Assembly (NCBI GenBank): GCA_040752025.1
Contig: JBFMFR010000015.1
Location: 41,564 to 105,563, forward strand
Length of the DNA stretch: 64,000 nt
Direction: 5' to 3'
Origin: JBFMFR01 sp040752025
Lineage (GTDB): Bacteria; Chloroflexota; Anaerolineae; Anaerolineales; UBA4823
In this document: piece after piece, positions 1-9,145 of the stretch
How positions within the stretch are numbered: the first letter of the stretch is position 1
Layout: every line of letters begins with the position of its first letter
The notes under the pieces: model-generated
The model's database searches: none
Told to the model about the DNA's origin: nothing
The model's input: the letters and a program-made list of their open reading frames with translations, nothing else
Translations under genes and position numbers: made by a program

Positions 1-2230
1 TGACAGCTCTCAGTTCGCGCAATGAGTCGGCCAGTTGGCTGAGGAAGCCAGCCGGCGGTAGTGGATCGTAGGCAACGCCGGTCTCATCCCAGGCATCGAT
101 ACCCAGGCCCTGTGTGTCCATGATTTGCGAGGTGGAGTTGGCATCGTAGGCATCCAGGCAGACCTGGTAGATTACCAGAGTCTGGTCGATAACCAGGGAA
201 TCGTTTTGTTCTGCCAGGGTGCCCAGGGCGCTGATGAGCGTACGCAAGCCAACCAGGAAAAGCTCTGGGGTAAACTGGCTATCGTACAGGTAATTGTAGC
301 CCTCTGCCAGCATGGCGATGGGACCGGCATTCAAACTCTGCAACATTTTGGGCAGATTGCCGATCAGGCTGGCGCACTCGGGCTCTTTGCTGGCTTTTTG
401 AGCCAACTGGTGGATTTCGATCAGCGCGGATTCGGGCTTACCGATGATCGATTGGGCGAGGGCCTCGGCGCGACCGATGGGCGAGCTGCGGTAGGCTTCC
501 AGGTGTTGCTCGGCTGCCATGCGCCGCTGAACTTCGGCCTGATTTTTTTGGATGAGACGGGCAACGTAGATGGCTGTGCCAGCCTGGTCGGCCAGGCTGA
601 GCAGCAGGGCCTGGTCTTCACGACTGAAATGCAGCCCTGAGCACATCGGTCCGAGGGTGAGCACGCCAAGCAAGGCGGATTTGGATGCCTGTGATTCGGG
701 CTGGGGTGCGATCAGGGGCACGAGCATGGGGAAGTCGGTATCCTTGGGCTGAGAAACTACCAGGCCGGATTGCAGGCGCTCAAGCTGTTCCTTATCTGGC
801 TGCCATTGGGCTAATTGTTCTCTGGGCAGGTTGCGAGATTTGCTCAGGCTGAAGAGCCTGTCGTCCCCTTGAAGAAAAACGGCCCCGTACTCGATGGCAA
901 GCAACTCTGTGGTGCGATCGACCAGGGTGAGCAAGAGTTCATCGAGGTCGATGATGGTGCGCACTTCGCGAGCAAAGCCGGTGAAAGCCTGGCGGAAGTT
1001 GACTGTGGCGCGGAAGAAGCGGCGATCGACAACGCCCTGTATCCAACGATAGAGGGGTTGAAAGAGAACGAAAATGACGAGGGTGGAGATGGTGATGAAG
1101 ATGGTGGACTGGTTGCCAGTGAGCTTCGTAAAGATGAACTGCAGGGCGATGACATCGATCAAATAGCCCAGGCCGATCACGGCGGTGAGGATGCCGTAAA
1201 CCAGGGTACGGTTGATCAGGAAATCTACGTCCCACAGGCGGAAACGTTGAATGGAAATACTAATGGAGATGGGGATGAGCAACAGGGCAAGGGTGCTAAT
1301 TGGCAGTGTGATCAGCTCGTACTGCAGGTGCGAGTAGGTCGAGCTGTTCATGGCAACGGCCACATAGGGCGGCACCAGGCGGGCCCAAAAGTAAATGGTT
1401 ACGGCGGCAGTCAGACCGAGAACGGCCCACTTGGTCTGGCGACGTTGGAGGGGCGTGGAGGCGCGCAGATAGCGGTAAATTTGTGCAAAGATTCCGCTGC
1501 CGAACCACAGGCAGAGCACAACCACCAGACTGTAGACGCGCACACTTTGGGTAATCCGTCCTAATGTGCTGGTGTCGGAAACCAGCATGCGCATGATAAA
1601 CTTGGCGGTGGGGGTGAGCGAAACAACATCGGCGTTTGAACCGGAAAGGAATGCCCAGGCGAGCAACCAAAAGCCCCATAGATAGGCCAACGGGCGCGTC
1701 CAGCGAGGGACAAAGTTTCCGGTAGGGAACAGGTAGAAGACCAAGAGGATGGAGCCCAGGCCGATGATTTGCAAAACTGTAATGGGAAGCGACCAGACTG
1801 GTGAGTAGATTCTCAGCGAGTTCAGTGGGGAGGAGTCGCCTTCGATGGATGTGATGGTGACGCCAAACGTGATCAGGGCCAGGGCGACGAAGATCGTCAT
1901 CCAATCGTTCGATTTGTGTTTGAAGATGGCGACCGCGGTCAGTGAAAAGCCCAACACGAGGATCGAATCCAGGATGATTTCGTAAGCGATGTAGAAACTG
2001 ACTGGCAGGTTGTGCTGCATGAGGGCAATGCGCAGTGAGATCGACATGCTGCTGCCAAGGTGGATGATGTGGTAGGGGATGGAAAGCGCAAACAGGCCCA
2101 GGCTGATAACCGCCAGTACAATCCAGCCCACACGCACGATGTGCAAGGTCGCGCCTTGTAACGGTTTGCGTTCGGGGGTGGCCAGAGCGGGCTGGTCTTC
2201 CTGTGCGGTTGGAACAGAATTCATTGGCAT
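1..2230 (-). CDS. Multi-helix membrane sensor with GAF domain (C-terminus outside window)
   Basis: The frame starts at ATG 2230 (MPMNSVPTAQ) and runs 743 codons without a stop to base 1, so the protein is truncated by the window. About ten hydrophobic helices fill residues 30-400. They are followed by a signature seen in many bacterial sensor proteins: RRQTKW before helix 7, then RLWDVDFLINRTLVYG, then VVDRRFF after the last helix. Residues about 430-600 read as a GAF-like domain (TIIDLDELLLTLVDRTTELL, later LLSLADQAGTAIYVARLIQK), followed by helical sequence. No histidine-kinase, cyclase or GGDEF catalytic motif is reached inside the window, so the output is unknown; a kinase is the commonest partner of this N-terminus. 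It is the first gene left of a terminator at 2301-2328, so it probably has its own promoter. The long plus-strand frames over it are antisense artefacts. Confidence 0.85.
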   Translation of the reverse strand, partial: MPMNSVPTAQEDQPALATPERKPLQGATLHIVRVGWIVLAVISLGLFALSIPYHIIHLGSSMSISLRIALMQHNLPVSFYIAYEIILDSILVLGFSLTAVAIFKHKSNDWMTIFVALALITFGVTITSIEGDSSPLNSLRIYSPVWSLPITVLQIIGLGSILLVFYLFPTGNFVPRWTRPLAYLWGFWLLAWAFLSGSNADVVSLTPTAKFIMRMLVSDTSTLGRITQSVRVYSLVVVLCLWFGSGIFAQIYRYLRASTPLQRRQTKWAVLGLTAAVTIYFWARLVPPYVAVAMNSSTYSHLQYELITLPISTLALLLIPISISISIQRFRLWDVDFLINRTLVYGILTAVIGLGYLIDVIALQFIFTKLTGNQSTIFITISTLVIFVLFQPLYRWIQGVVDRRFFRATVNFRQAFTGFAREVRTIIDLDELLLTLVDRTTELLAIEYGAVFLQGDDRLFSLSKSRNLPREQLAQWQPDKEQLERLQSGLVVSQPKDTDFPMLVPLIAPQPESQASKSALLGVLTLGPMCSGLHFSREDQALLLSLADQAGTAIYVARLIQKNQAEVQRRMAAEQHLEAYRSSPIGRAEALAQSIIGKPESALIEIHQLAQKASKEPECASLIGNLPKMLQSLNAGPIAMLAEGYNYLYDSQFTPELFLVGLRTLISALGTLAEQNDSLVIDQTLVIYQVCLDAYDANSTSQIMDTQGLGIDAWDETGVAYDPLPPAGFLSQLADSLRELRAV

Positions 2231-2300
2231 TATCCTACGCGATAAGAATGGCTGTCTAATTATATACGCATTGGGAAATAAAAGGTTGGATTTCAGCCGA

Positions 2301-2328
2301 AATAAAAAGCCCTCCGGTTCCGGAGGGC
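2301..2328 (-). terminator. Intrinsic terminator after the coiled-coil gene
   Basis: A perfect 9-bp stem (GCCCTCCGG at 2309-2317 with CCGGAGGGC at 2320-2328) is followed on the minus strand by TTTTTATT (2308-2301). It lies 12 bases past the stop at 2341 and separates that gene from the sensor at 2230. Confidence 0.85.
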
Positions 2329-2340
2329 GGTTGGTCAGGG

Positions 2341-2805
2341 TTAGCCTTCGGAAGCTTTTTGAGCTGAATTTTGTAGAGCGCGGATGCCGTTGCGTACCTG
2401 CGTGAGAGATCGATCCATTTCCATTTCCAGGCGAGTAAGGGTTTCGATTACGTAATTATCTGCATCGCGGCGAGTCTGCTCGGCCTCTACACGCGCCTGC
2501 GAGATGACCTGTTCGGCGCGCGCCTGGGCTGCCTGGACGATGGCATCGCGCTCGACAAGCTGGTCGCTTTTTTCTCGTGCAATTGCCAGAGTGCGATTGG
2601 CTTCCTCTTGCGCCTGAGCGATGACGCGATCGCGCTGGGCCAAGATTTGCTGCGCTTTTTTGACTTCATCTGGGATGGCGACGCGCATTTGGTCGATAAT
2701 ATCCAGCATGCGATCTTCATCTACCATGACGTTATGGGTGAAGAAGAAAGGACGGCTTTGATTGAGGAGTTCTTCCAGCCGGTCAACAAGATGTAGGATA
2801 TCCAT
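2341..2805 (-). CDS. Coiled-coil protein, DivIVA / ATP synthase b-like
   Basis: A 154-residue protein, almost entirely charged helix. From residue 45 it is rich in heptad-like Q/A/R/E sequence (KKAQQILAQRDRVIAQAQEE) and has no transmembrane segment or signal peptide. Such proteins are often auto-annotated as ATP synthase F0 subunit b because of the coiled coil. The short N-terminal module (MDILHLVDRLEELLNQSR) and the position next to coaD fit better with a cytoplasmic DivIVA-like or scaffold protein, but no specific role can be assigned. The start is supported by GGGAGGGAATCT just upstream. A 157-base gap separates it from coaD, with a candidate promoter, and a terminator follows directly, so it may be monocistronic. 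Confidence 0.8.
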   Translation of the reverse strand: MDILHLVDRLEELLNQSRPFFFTHNVMVDEDRMLDIIDQMRVAIPDEVKKAQQILAQRDRVIAQAQEEANRTLAIAREKSDQLVERDAIVQAAQARAEQVISQARVEAEQTRRDADNYVIETLTRLEMEMDRSLTQVRNGIRALQNSAQKASEG

Positions 2806-2873
2806 AGATTCCCTCCCATCGCGGGCAGTGAAAAATATCAGGCTTGCTCGGGATGCACATGCACTTTAGTACT

Positions 2874-2902
2874 AGGTTACACGCAAAATGCAATTTCGTC
2901 AA
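2874..2902 (-). promoter_or_regulatory. Candidate promoter for the coiled-coil gene
   Basis: On the minus strand TTGACG (2902-2897) is followed after 17 bases by TAACCT (2879-2874). The -35 matches 5 of 6, the -10 only 3 of 6. It sits about 70 bases upstream of the start at 2805. Confidence 0.35.
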
Positions 2903-2963
2903 CGGTTACAGACAGATATACCCAGGTTTTTTATGATAAGTTGCAAGGTATAGGCCAAACATC

Positions 2964-3488
2964 TCAATCTCTCAGGGATGTGGTAGGCACTACCTGCTGG
3001 CCTTCGCCCAATTCCTTAAAACGGGTGCGCAAGATTTGCTCGACATGGTGCGGCACCATGCTGCTGATATCACCTCCGAGAGAGGCGATCTCGCGCACTG
3101 TAGAAGAAGAGAGAAATGTATGCTCTTCAGCAGTGATGAGAGCGACCATTTCGATGTTGGGCTTGAGGCGGTGGTTGGCAAGCGCCATGCGGAATTCGTA
3201 TTCGAAATCGGAAAAGACGCGCAACCCACGAACGATCACCTGAGCATCGATGGCCTGGCAAAACTCCACTGTCAGCCCACTGTAGCCCATCACACTGATT
3301 TTTGGCGTGTGATCGAACGATTTGCGAACCAGATCGATGCGCGTTTCGGGCGATAGGAGCAAGCTCTTGAGCGGCTTGTCGTAAACAGCAATGATAATTT
3401 CATCGAACAGGCGTGCAGCGCGGCAGGCGATGTCGATGTGTCCGAAGTGGATCGGGTCGAAAGTTCCAGGAAATACGGCACGTACCAT
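2964..3488 (-). CDS. coaD: Phosphopantetheine adenylyltransferase
   Basis: A 174-residue protein with the nucleotidyltransferase start FPGTFDPIHFGH (T/HxGH motif) and the late family motif FLSSSTVREIASLGG. It transfers AMP from ATP to 4'-phosphopantetheine, giving dephospho-CoA, the penultimate step of CoA synthesis in the cytoplasm. Length is normal for the family (about 160 residues). The start lies 21 bases after the recG stop, so it is probably co-transcribed as the last gene of the asp23-fakA-fakB-recG group. No clear T-run terminator was seen in the 157 bases after it. Confidence 0.95.
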   Translation of the reverse strand: MVRAVFPGTFDPIHFGHIDIACRAARLFDEIIIAVYDKPLKSLLLSPETRIDLVRKSFDHTPKISVMGYSGLTVEFCQAIDAQVIVRGLRVFSDFEYEFRMALANHRLKPNIEMVALITAEEHTFLSSSTVREIASLGGDISSMVPHHVEQILRTRFKELGEGQQVVPTTSLRD

Positions 3489-3509
3489 GAGATCTTCGTG
3501 ATCGCCTTT

Positions 3510-6023
3510 CTAACTAATGTCGCCCTTGCCGCCTCTCCATGAGCGCTTGAGGGTTTCGGCCAGGAGGGCATACTCGGGTTGAGAGAGTTCGGGATCCTGT
3601 TCGAAGAGCGCCTGGGCATGCTGGCGGGCTTTCTCGATCAGGTGTACGTCGGTGATATTGGCAAGCTGCAGATCGGCGTAGCCCGACTGGCGCGTGCCCA
3701 GGAATTGACCGGGGCCGCGTTGTTCCAGGTCGCGCTCGGCGAGGATAAAACCATCGTTGGTTTCGGTCATGGCGCGCAGGCGGTCGTTCTCGGCCTGGTC
3801 TGGCGAGTCAGGGATGAGCAGGCAGTAGGCTTTGTCAGCGCCGCGGCCGACGCGACCGCGCAACTGGTGCAGCTGCGCCAGGCCAAAGCGATTGGCGCCT
3901 TCGATGAGCATGACCGTGGCGTTGGATACATCTACGCCAACTTCAACGACCGTTGTGGAAACCAGAATGTGGTAAGCGCCATCACGGAAGTCGGTCATTA
4001 CCTGATCTTTTTCCTCGGGAGGCATGCGCCCGTGCAGCAGGCCAACCTTGAGTCTGGGGAAGATTTCACTTTGCAGGCGCTGCTGTTCTTCCACCGCGGC
4101 CAGGGTTTCGCTGTTTTCGCTTTCTTCGATCAGGGGATAGATAATGAAAGCCTGGCGTCCAAGCTCCACTTGGTTGCGGATCAAAACGTAAGATCGTTCG
4201 CGTTCGCGAGGCATGAGCACATGTGTGCTGACCGGCAAACGGCCTGGGGGCATTTCATCAATTACAGACAGATCCAGGTCACCGTACACGGTCAGGGCCA
4301 GAGAGCGCGGGATCGGAGTGGCGGTCATTACCATCAGGTGTGGATTATCGCCTTTGGAGCGCAAGGTGGCGCGTTGTTCAACGCCAAAGCGATGTTGCTC
4401 ATCTACTACGGCAAGCTGCAGGTTGGCAAATGAGACGGGGTCTTCAAGCAGGGCGTGCGTGCCGATGATCACTTTGATGGAACCATCGCTCAGGCCCGCG
4501 AGTATCTCACGCTTCTCAGCTTCTGGGGTGGCGCCGATGAGCAGGCGGATTTGAGCAGGGTCGAGAGCGGGAGAAGCGGCCTGCGAACCGGTCTCGCTGG
4601 ATGCATCTTGACCAGCCAGGAGTTTTTGCAGGTTGATATAATGCTGTTCTGCCAGAATACTGGTGGGGGCCATGAAGGCCGCCTGAGCCGCGTGAGAGGT
4701 GACGATGGCAATCGCCAGGGCAGCTACGGCGGTTTTCCCGGAGCCAACATCGCCCTGGATGAGACGATTCATGGGGAAGCCCGAGGCCAAATCCTGGCGT
4801 ACATCTCTGAGGGTGTTCAACTGGGCATTGGTGAGGCTAAAGGGCAGGCGGTCTAGCTGGGCTTGCAGCCAATCATCTTCCACCGGATAGGGATGGGCGG
4901 TGCGCGCCTGCCAGGCGCGCTTTTGGCGGAGCGCACCTAGCTGGAGCAAAAAGATTTCATCGAAGGCCAGGCGATGGATCGCTCTTTCGAGATCGTCCCA
5001 AGAGTCGGGAAAGTGGATTTGCAGGAGCGCAGTGTACAAAGGTACCAGCTCGGCGGATTGGCGCAGCGCCTGAGGCAGAGGATCCTGGACGCGTCCCGCC
5101 CAATAGGAAACTACCTGGTGCATTTGCTGGCGCAACCAGCGCTGGGTGATCTTGGCAGTCAGCGGGTAGACCGGGACGATACGGTTAGTGCTGAGCTGTT
5201 GTTGTTCCAGGGGCTCCCATTCGGGATTGCTCATCACCAGGCGTCCCAAATACTGATCGGTTTTACCAGATAGAACGATCTGGTCGCCCGATTGTAAACT
5301 TTTGGCAATCCAGGGATTGAACCAGGTGACGCGCAGCGCGCCGCTGCCATCGCTGATGATCGCCTCGGTTAGCTTTAGCTGTCCGCCTTTCAAAGAACGC
5401 GTGGAAACGTTCTGAACAGTGCCTATGACGGTCACTTCTTCCCCATATTCCAGGCGGTTGATGGGTTTCATGCGCGTGTAGTCGTCATAACGACGAGGAA
5501 AATGGTAGAGCATGTCGCGCAGGGTACGGATGCCCAGGCGTTCCAGAGTCTGGGCATGGCGCGGGCCAATGCCATCCAATACGCTTACTGGCGCGTATAG
5601 CGCGGCTGGCTCGCCTGGCGAGCGCATTTCAACAGGAGCGGGGGAGGTGGGTTTGCGCCGGTGTAGAACCTCTTTCCTGGTAGAAGTTTCAGGGCCAGGC
5701 TGTTCGGGTAGATCCTCGGTTGGGGATTGGGGCGGGGGTTCCTGAAAATCAAATGCGAGGACGGGTAGATCGGAAAAGGAACGCTGCAGGCGCCGCCATA
5801 GGCCATCCAAGGCTTCTGCGCGTGATTTCGGCGTAAGGTGGGAATAGTCGCGGATGCGAGTGACTACAGCCTGGACAATTTCTTCGGGTAAGGCCTCAGC
5901 GCGGGCTTCGGCTTCCCAACGATCTAACATGCGTTCCAGTCCACCCATTACGGCGTGGTTGTCGTAACTGCGTTCGGCTTCAAGTTTGAAAAATTTATAG
6001 AGCTTATCTAGAGAAGGTTTCAT
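3510..6023 (-). CDS. recG: ATP-dependent DNA helicase RecG
   Basis: An 837-residue superfamily 2 helicase that remodels stalled forks and Holliday junctions. Order of parts: an N-terminal extension of about 150 residues with a proline-rich stretch, a helix-hairpin-helix-like VSVLDGIGPRHAQTLERLGI, an OB/wedge region (VTVIGTVQNVSTRSLKGGQL), Walker A GDVGSGKTA, DEQH box VVDEQHRFGVEQRA, TATPIPRSLALT (motif III), LLHGRMPPEEKD and HQLRGRVGRG (motif VI). Typical RecG proteins are about 680-700 residues, so the N-terminus is longer than usual, a variant common outside Proteobacteria. Its ATG shares one base with the fakB stop (TAATG), which implies translational coupling. Confidence 0.96.
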   Translation of the reverse strand: MKPSLDKLYKFFKLEAERSYDNHAVMGGLERMLDRWEAEARAEALPEEIVQAVVTRIRDYSHLTPKSRAEALDGLWRRLQRSFSDLPVLAFDFQEPPPQSPTEDLPEQPGPETSTRKEVLHRRKPTSPAPVEMRSPGEPAALYAPVSVLDGIGPRHAQTLERLGIRTLRDMLYHFPRRYDDYTRMKPINRLEYGEEVTVIGTVQNVSTRSLKGGQLKLTEAIISDGSGALRVTWFNPWIAKSLQSGDQIVLSGKTDQYLGRLVMSNPEWEPLEQQQLSTNRIVPVYPLTAKITQRWLRQQMHQVVSYWAGRVQDPLPQALRQSAELVPLYTALLQIHFPDSWDDLERAIHRLAFDEIFLLQLGALRQKRAWQARTAHPYPVEDDWLQAQLDRLPFSLTNAQLNTLRDVRQDLASGFPMNRLIQGDVGSGKTAVAALAIAIVTSHAAQAAFMAPTSILAEQHYINLQKLLAGQDASSETGSQAASPALDPAQIRLLIGATPEAEKREILAGLSDGSIKVIIGTHALLEDPVSFANLQLAVVDEQHRFGVEQRATLRSKGDNPHLMVMTATPIPRSLALTVYGDLDLSVIDEMPPGRLPVSTHVLMPRERERSYVLIRNQVELGRQAFIIYPLIEESENSETLAAVEEQQRLQSEIFPRLKVGLLHGRMPPEEKDQVMTDFRDGAYHILVSTTVVEVGVDVSNATVMLIEGANRFGLAQLHQLRGRVGRGADKAYCLLIPDSPDQAENDRLRAMTETNDGFILAERDLEQRGPGQFLGTRQSGYADLQLANITDVHLIEKARQHAQALFEQDPELSQPEYALLAETLKRSWRGGKGDIS

Positions 6024-6862
6024 TATATAACTGTTCTTGGTACGGCTGCAAAACCCAAGCCGTTTGGTCCAACGTGAGTGCCAATGATGGTGGTGACGTT
6101 GACAATCAATGGGGTCGTGGGCAGATCTGGGGCAAGATCTGCCAGAAACTGGCGAGCGTCGGCTTCTGCATTGGTATGAAGGATCGCCAGGCGCTCGAGA
6201 GCGTTCAGGCTGAGCAAAAACTGCATCAGACGCTTTACGCCGTTTTGGCGAGTGCGTGCTTCTCCTAAGCGGAGCACCTGCCCCTCACGCACTTCCAGGA
6301 AGGGTTTGACACGCAAGAGATTGCTGATTTGCGCGCGCGCCCAGGAGACGCGGCCACTGCGGCGCACGTATTCGAGGGTGTCCAGCATGGCGATGACGCG
6401 AATACGGCGGCGAACATCGTCGATCAAAGAGATGACTTTGTCGAAGGGCAGCCCGTGAGCAACTGCCTCGGCGGCTGCCAGCACCTGAAAGCCCAATCCC
6501 AGCGTGATCTGCTGGCTGTCGATCACCTGTACACGCTCTCCAAAGGCCTGCGCGGCGGCGCTGGCGGCGTTGTAAATGCCGCTGAGCAGACTGGCGGCGT
6601 GGATCGAGAGAATCCGATACGCGCCACCCTGGAGCAATTCCTCGTAGAGCTGTTGGTATGTGCCGGTGGAGGCGGTGGCAGTGGTGGGAGGGTTTTTCAT
6701 CCAAGGGAGGCGCTCGTAGAATTCCTGGCGCGAGATATCTTTGTTGTCTTCGAGACTTTCCCCATCGATAATCAGCAGGTTGGGAACAACGTGGATATCG
6801 TAAGACTCGACCAAGCTGGTTGAAAGATCGGCTGTGCTATCGGTGACAATGGCTACTTTCAT
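6023..6862 (-). CDS. fakB: DegV family fatty-acid-binding protein (FakB-like)
   Basis: A 279-residue DegV protein starting MKVAIVTDSTADLS, the family signature. It contains TTATASTGTYQQLYEELL and SGIYNAASAAAQAF, which line the fatty-acid carboxylate site in DegV structures, and ends with the HVGPNGLGFAAV motif. Known role of the family: FakB binds a fatty acid and presents it to the kinase FakA for phosphorylation to acyl-phosphate, which feeds phospholipid synthesis. The gene lies 49 bases after fakA and overlaps recG by one base, so substrate carrier and kinase are made together. Chain-length specificity cannot be read from the sequence. Confidence 0.9.
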   Translation of the reverse strand: MKVAIVTDSTADLSTSLVESYDIHVVPNLLIIDGESLEDNKDISRQEFYERLPWMKNPPTTATASTGTYQQLYEELLQGGAYRILSIHAASLLSGIYNAASAAAQAFGERVQVIDSQQITLGLGFQVLAAAEAVAHGLPFDKVISLIDDVRRRIRVIAMLDTLEYVRRSGRVSWARAQISNLLRVKPFLEVREGQVLRLGEARTRQNGVKRLMQFLLSLNALERLAILHTNAEADARQFLADLAPDLPTTPLIVNVTTIIGTHVGPNGLGFAAVPRTVI

Positions 6863-6911
6863 CTTGGCTAACCTGTTTGGCGATCAAGGCAATGCGGTGG
6901 GCAGGTGGATT

Positions 6912-8591
6912 TCATTCGATCGAGATAATGAAGTGGTAATGAGGCTGGCACCCTTCTTGAACTTCGATTTCCTGTTTGGGGTACAAAGCACGGACACGAT
7001 CGGCAATCCGGAAAGCTTCTTTGCGGGAGATATCGGCGCCATAAAAGAGGGTAATCAGTTCGAAGTGATCGGCGTGGGCCTTTTTCAGCAGTTCAACGCA
7101 GGCTTCTTCCAGCGTCAGGGCGGAAATAACAATTTTGCCATTCAACAACCCAATCATCTGGCCTTCTTCAACTTGAACTCCATCAAGTTCAACGCTGCGA
7201 GTGGCGTAAGTGATCTCTCCGGTTTCGATTTCATCCAGGGAGTTGTTCATATCCTCAACCACCTCATCGAAATCGCCGTTTGGGATGAGACGCATGATGG
7301 CAGCCAATCCCTGGGGAACTGTACGGCTGGGGATCACGGCAACCTGTTTGACAGTCAACTCAGCGGATGTCCTGGCGGCTAAGATGATGTTCTTGTTATT
7401 GGGTAGAATGATAATTTTGTCGGTGGGCAGGTTCTCAAAGGCGTGGATGATTTCCTGTGTGCTGGGGTTCATGGTTTGCCCCCCCTCAACGATGGCAGCT
7501 ACGCCCAGGCTGGCAAAGACTCGGGAGATGCCTTCACCTGGGGAGACGGCTACAACGGCAATTTGTCCGGGTTCTACCGGCATGAGAGCGGGCTTGCCGT
7601 CTTCACAAGCACCTTGATCTTGATCCATTTGGTCGATGAGGTTCTCGATGGCCACCTTGGTGACTGTGCCGAGGGTACGGGTGTAATCGATGGGGGCATA
7701 CAATTTTTCGGTGGGTACGTGGATGTGCAGGCGGTAAATGCCCTCGCCTTCGCCAACCTGGATGGAAGTGCCCATTAACTCCAGCGAGCTATAAAAATCG
7801 ATCAGGTCGAGTTGGTCATCGGGACGAAAGTCGACAATGACTTCGAAATCCTGGCCTGGTTCGATCGAATCCCGGGCGTTCTCAAAAACCATGTCGGCCA
7901 GGGGGCGGACTATGCCCACAGCCGTATCCAGGGATTGGCCATTGATGTATCGCAACATCCCATCCAGGATGAAGAACAACCCTTTGCCGCCTGAGTCGAC
8001 CACGCCAGCATCTTTGAGAACGGGCAGCAGTTCGGGTGTATGCTGGACAGAGATGTCTGCTGCGGATACAACCATCTCTAACATGGCGATTGGGTGGTTG
8101 GCAGTCTTCAGGGCGGCGTCAGCGGCGGCGGCGACATCTTTTGCCACGGTCAGAATGGTGCCCTCTACCGGGCGCACAACGCCTTTATAGGCTGTGTCGC
8201 GGGCTTCGGCAAAAGCTTTTGCCAACAAAGGTAAATCGAGTTCCGGAATGTTATCGACGGCGCGGGCAAAACCACGCCACAACTGTGAAAGGATGACACC
8301 AGAATTCCCGCGAGCGCCCATCAACGCCCCGTGAGCAACAGCGTGAGCCATTTTGCCGAAATTGCGCTCTGACGAAGTCGCAATTTCATCAAAGGCGGCT
8401 TGCATGGTAAGAACCATGTTCGTGCCCGTATCACCATCGGGGACAGGGAAGACGTTGAGCGAATTGACAATTTGCTGGTTGGTTCGCAGCCAGGTCAGGC
8501 TGGCTTCTATCAGACGTTTGAGAGCCTGTCCATCGATGGTTTTACTATACAGCACTTCAGGTCGCTGGGCTGGTTGGGGGTCTGACAACAT
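6912..8591 (-). CDS. fakA: Fatty acid kinase catalytic subunit FakA (DhaL/DAK type)
   Basis: A 559-residue protein when started at ATG 8591 (MLSDPQPAQR), which has CAGGAG about 9 bases upstream; the frame is open further but that extension lacks family similarity. The N-terminal DhaL-type nucleotide domain shows NVFPVPDGDTGTNM (Asp residues for Mg-ATP) and GARGNSGVILSQLWRGFA. It is followed by the FakA middle region (VVDSGGKGLFFILDG) and a C-terminal DegV-like/YloV domain (IILPNNKNIILAARTSAELT). It phosphorylates FakB-bound fatty acids. Order asp23-fakA-fakB-recG matches the Bacillus yloU-yloV-recG neighbourhood, but here the DegV partner sits between fakA and recG. Confidence 0.93.
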   Translation of the reverse strand: MLSDPQPAQRPEVLYSKTIDGQALKRLIEASLTWLRTNQQIVNSLNVFPVPDGDTGTNMVLTMQAAFDEIATSSERNFGKMAHAVAHGALMGARGNSGVILSQLWRGFARAVDNIPELDLPLLAKAFAEARDTAYKGVVRPVEGTILTVAKDVAAAADAALKTANHPIAMLEMVVSAADISVQHTPELLPVLKDAGVVDSGGKGLFFILDGMLRYINGQSLDTAVGIVRPLADMVFENARDSIEPGQDFEVIVDFRPDDQLDLIDFYSSLELMGTSIQVGEGEGIYRLHIHVPTEKLYAPIDYTRTLGTVTKVAIENLIDQMDQDQGACEDGKPALMPVEPGQIAVVAVSPGEGISRVFASLGVAAIVEGGQTMNPSTQEIIHAFENLPTDKIIILPNNKNIILAARTSAELTVKQVAVIPSRTVPQGLAAIMRLIPNGDFDEVVEDMNNSLDEIETGEITYATRSVELDGVQVEEGQMIGLLNGKIVISALTLEEACVELLKKAHADHFELITLFYGADISRKEAFRIADRVRALYPKQEIEVQEGCQPHYHFIISIE

Positions 8592-8634
8592 TAAGGGGAC
8601 TCCTGACTCAAGATCGGGTAAATAACTGTATAGT

Positions 8635-8991
8635 TCAATCCAGATTGCTGATACGCAAGCCGCGGATATGAACGTTGATTGCTTTGATCGGCATCCCCAA
8701 TGCCTTTTCGACATGGTAGCGGACGGTGCTACTGACACTGTCCGCCACGGATTTGATACGAGTGCCATACTCCACAATTATGTACAGGTCGATGTGGATA
8801 TATTGGCCGTCGTAGCGAACTTCAATCCCATTGGTTGGGTCTTTTACGAGCACTTGAGTCAGATCGTCGACCAGATTCTTCGATGTCAGGCCAACAACGC
8901 CATACGATTCCAGCGCGGCGTGGTAAGCGATACAAGCTATGGCACGTGGTGAAACGTGGATGCTGCCAAGGGGGGTAGTTTCATCAGTCAT
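8635..8991 (-). CDS. Asp23/YloU family envelope stress protein
   Basis: A 118-residue Asp23/Gls24-family protein: LGSIHVSPRAIACIAYHAAL near the start, then GVVGLTSKN and the beta-rich core IDLYIIVEYGTRIKSVADSV. In Firmicutes these proteins are associated with the membrane or cell envelope stress; the biochemical role is not settled. First gene of the leftward fakA-fakB-recG-coaD group, with a 43-base gap to fakA. It diverges from rpmB across a 154-base gap, as in Bacillus and relatives. Confidence 0.92.
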   Translation of the reverse strand: MTDETTPLGSIHVSPRAIACIAYHAALESYGVVGLTSKNLVDDLTQVLVKDPTNGIEVRYDGQYIHIDLYIIVEYGTRIKSVADSVSSTVRYHVEKALGMPIKAINVHIRGLRISNLD

Positions 8992-9014
8992 AGGCTTCCT
9001 CAGTAAGTTGGCTG

Positions 9015-9020
9015 ATTATA
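9015..9020 (-). promoter_or_regulatory. Candidate -10 element for the asp23 operon
   Basis: A consensus TATAAT reads on the minus strand at 9020-9015, 24 bases upstream of the asp23 start. The -35 region 17-18 bases further upstream is poor, so activity rests on the -10 alone. Confidence 0.4.
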
Positions 9021-9043
9021 CTGCAAAATTGTTGGAAAGTTGC

Positions 9044-9086
9044 TTGATAAGTCATGCGCTTTGTGGTAATATTGTCCGGCTATAAT
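9044..9086 (+). promoter_or_regulatory. Promoter region of rpmB
   Basis: TTGATA (9044-9049), a 17-base spacer and TAATAT (9067-9072) preceded by an extended TGG form one candidate. A second perfect TATAAT lies at 9081-9086. Either would give a leader of about 55-70 bases. The TGG-TAATAT form matches other housekeeping promoters in the window. Confidence 0.6.
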
Positions 9087-9145
9087 CCGGGCTGAATAAA
9101 TCCGGCAATTACGAACACCGATCGGATCGGAAAGGAAGTTTTGAG

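Noticed and set aside
815..1564. Long plus-strand reading frame of 249 codons
   Set aside because: It is antisense to the sensor gene, which carries clear helices and family motifs; the plus frame is acidic low-complexity sequence without a ribosome site.
3579..4433. Plus-strand frame of 284 codons
   Set aside because: Antisense to the motif-rich part of recG; no recognisable domain.
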